From JAAEQG01 sp023133475 (lineage in GTDB: Bacteria; Planctomycetota; Phycisphaerae; UBA1845): a DNA stretch of 5,802 nucleotides. This document shows positions 5,217-5,802 of the stretch, one piece after another. Position numbers and translations under genes: made by a program. The stretch is from NCBI GenBank assembly GCA_030631415.1, contig DAOVLE010000275.1:1-5802 (forward strand), given 5' to 3'. Every line of letters begins with the position of its first letter. Position 1 is the stretch's first letter. Below the pieces are notes generated by a model. It did no database searches, was not told the origin of the DNA, and saw nothing but the letters and a program-made list of their open reading frames with translations.

Positions 5217-5446
5217 AACGCCGTTCACCACTTTGGCGGTTGGCGTTTGCAAGTCTCTATTTTGCCTATATTTACATTTGTCCGAGCGCGCGGCGCGGAA
5301 GCGGTCTCCGTGTATGAGAAGAAAACGGCAACACTCATACAAAAAAACGCTACAACGACGCTCCGATGAGTTGCTGGCCATCGTGACGACGGGACTGCGA
5401 GCCAGCCTGCGTCGATTGGCTGGCAAGCACTGGCGATGGCGAGAAG
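5203..5446. other. Stretch without a supportable gene
   Basis: No frame here shows a recognisable domain. It contains the rest of palindrome copy D, a weak AACGCC (5217-5222) / GGCGTT (5242-5247) inverted pair, and TGTATGAG (5311-5318) inverted as CTCATACA (5334-5341) with an A-run after it. A plus-strand frame (5314-5460, starting ATGAGAAGAAAA) encodes a very basic short peptide with the segment YKKTLQRR. This vaguely recalls the KQTLxRR region of IS4-like transposases and may be decayed transposase sequence in another frame. Confidence 0.5.
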
Positions 5447-5802
5447 CGTACGCTACGTAGCGGCACGCCGACCTACGCCGTGGTCGAACTGGACTGGGCG
5501 TTAGTCGGGCTGTGGCTGCTGGGCCTTATGACGATCGAAGAGAGCGGTCTTAAAGAGCCGTGGTCTCCAGCCAAGGCCCAAGTGGTGGTGCGTGAAGCGA
5601 TTCGTCGAATCGTTCGTCGCATCCCGCGTCACTCGCTGGGTAACGAACTGAAGAAGGCCGTTCGCGATGGGCACCTGCGAAAAGGAAGCAAGAAAGCGAG
5701 AAACTGGCCCCACAAGAAGAAGGAGCGGCCGCCGGGCGTGCCCAAAACGCGCATGGCCACGAAGAAGGAAGTTGCTGCCGCAAAGGAGGTTAGCGAACTC
5801 GA
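5447..5802 (+). pseudogene. C-terminal fragment of an IS4-like (DDE) transposase, cut by the window edge
   Basis: A plus-strand frame is open from 5387 to the last base with no start at its head and no stop in the window. Family resemblance starts at about 5447 with RTLRSGTPTYAVVELDW, then ALVGLWLLGLM. After a basic helical part (VVVREAIRRIVRRIPRHS) comes the characteristic basic tail with ARNWPHKKKERPPGVPKTR and MATKKEV. This matches the end of DDE transposases of an IS4-type family that I remember as frequent in planctomycetes. The catalytic DDE residues lie upstream in intact members and are absent here, because an in-frame TGA at 5384-5386 and unrelated sequence precede it. It is therefore a remnant, or an intact 3' end joined to other DNA. 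The true C-terminus is probably only a few codons beyond the edge. The exact IS family is a guess from memory. Confidence 0.6.

Noticed and set aside
5217..5248. AACGCC...GGCGTTT as a terminator for the dehydrogenase
   Set aside because: The stem is only six pairs with a 19-nt loop and just three T after it, too weak to call.
5311..5348. TGTATGAG...CTCATACA hairpin followed by a run of A as an intrinsic terminator
   Set aside because: On the plus strand the hairpin is followed by A rather than T, and on the minus strand the T-run precedes the hairpin, so neither orientation fits. The stem is also AT-rich with a 15-nt loop.
5501..5783. Minus-strand open frames at the right edge
   Set aside because: They are antisense to the transposase tail and show no motifs of their own.

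Overview
The window is GC-rich bacterial chromosome. It holds three complete genes, one transposase fragment running off the right edge, and an unusually dense set of short palindromic repeats between the genes. The repeat style (GGGTTCCACCC palindromes and long GACGCGAAT-tipped hairpins), the scarcity of Shine-Dalgarno sites and the style of the transposase tail suggest a planctomycete or a relative from the same superphylum. That is inference from pattern memory, not a search.

Layout. Bases 1-188 contain one long imperfect hairpin repeat and a 9-bp tandem repeat that touches the end of folD. folD (1058-189, minus) encodes the bifunctional methylene-tetrahydrofolate dehydrogenase/cyclohydrolase. 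Bases 1059-1274 hold a candidate folD promoter followed by a stack of repeats. Bases 3896-1275 (minus) encode an 873-residue molybdenum hydroxylase of the xanthine dehydrogenase/aldehyde oxidoreductase family. It fuses two [2Fe-2S] domains to the molybdopterin domains, lacks an FAD domain, and most resembles the group called selenium-dependent xanthine dehydrogenase. Bases 3897-4146 are a divergent intergenic region with three different palindromes, a Shine-Dalgarno site for the hydroxylase and a candidate promoter for the next gene. Bases 4147-5202 (plus) encode an extended short-chain dehydrogenase/NAD-dependent epimerase-like protein. Bases 5203-5446 contain no gene I can support. From about 5447 to the right edge is the C-terminal part of an IS4-like (DDE) transposase without its N-terminal part.

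How the genes may work together. The hydroxylase and folD lie on the same strand, but the 216 bp between them is full of repeats and folD has its own candidate promoter, so they need not be one operon. A purine-catabolic link is possible: xanthine dehydrogenase starts purine processing, and one-carbon units from purine breakdown can enter tetrahydrofolate and pass through FolD. The dehydrogenase on the plus strand has no evident functional tie to either.

Most notable points. (1) The stop codons of two unrelated, convergently oriented genes are supplied by the same repeat, TAGGGCGGGT. (2) folD and the dehydrogenase each have a -35-like box, a 17-nt spacer and TATCCT placed only 6 and 10 nt before the ATG, implying near-leaderless transcripts, while the hydroxylase uses a GAGGAG site and a TTG start. 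(3) An 82-bp near-perfect nested hairpin recurs in diverged form at the left edge. I did not find a clearly new multi-gene system here.
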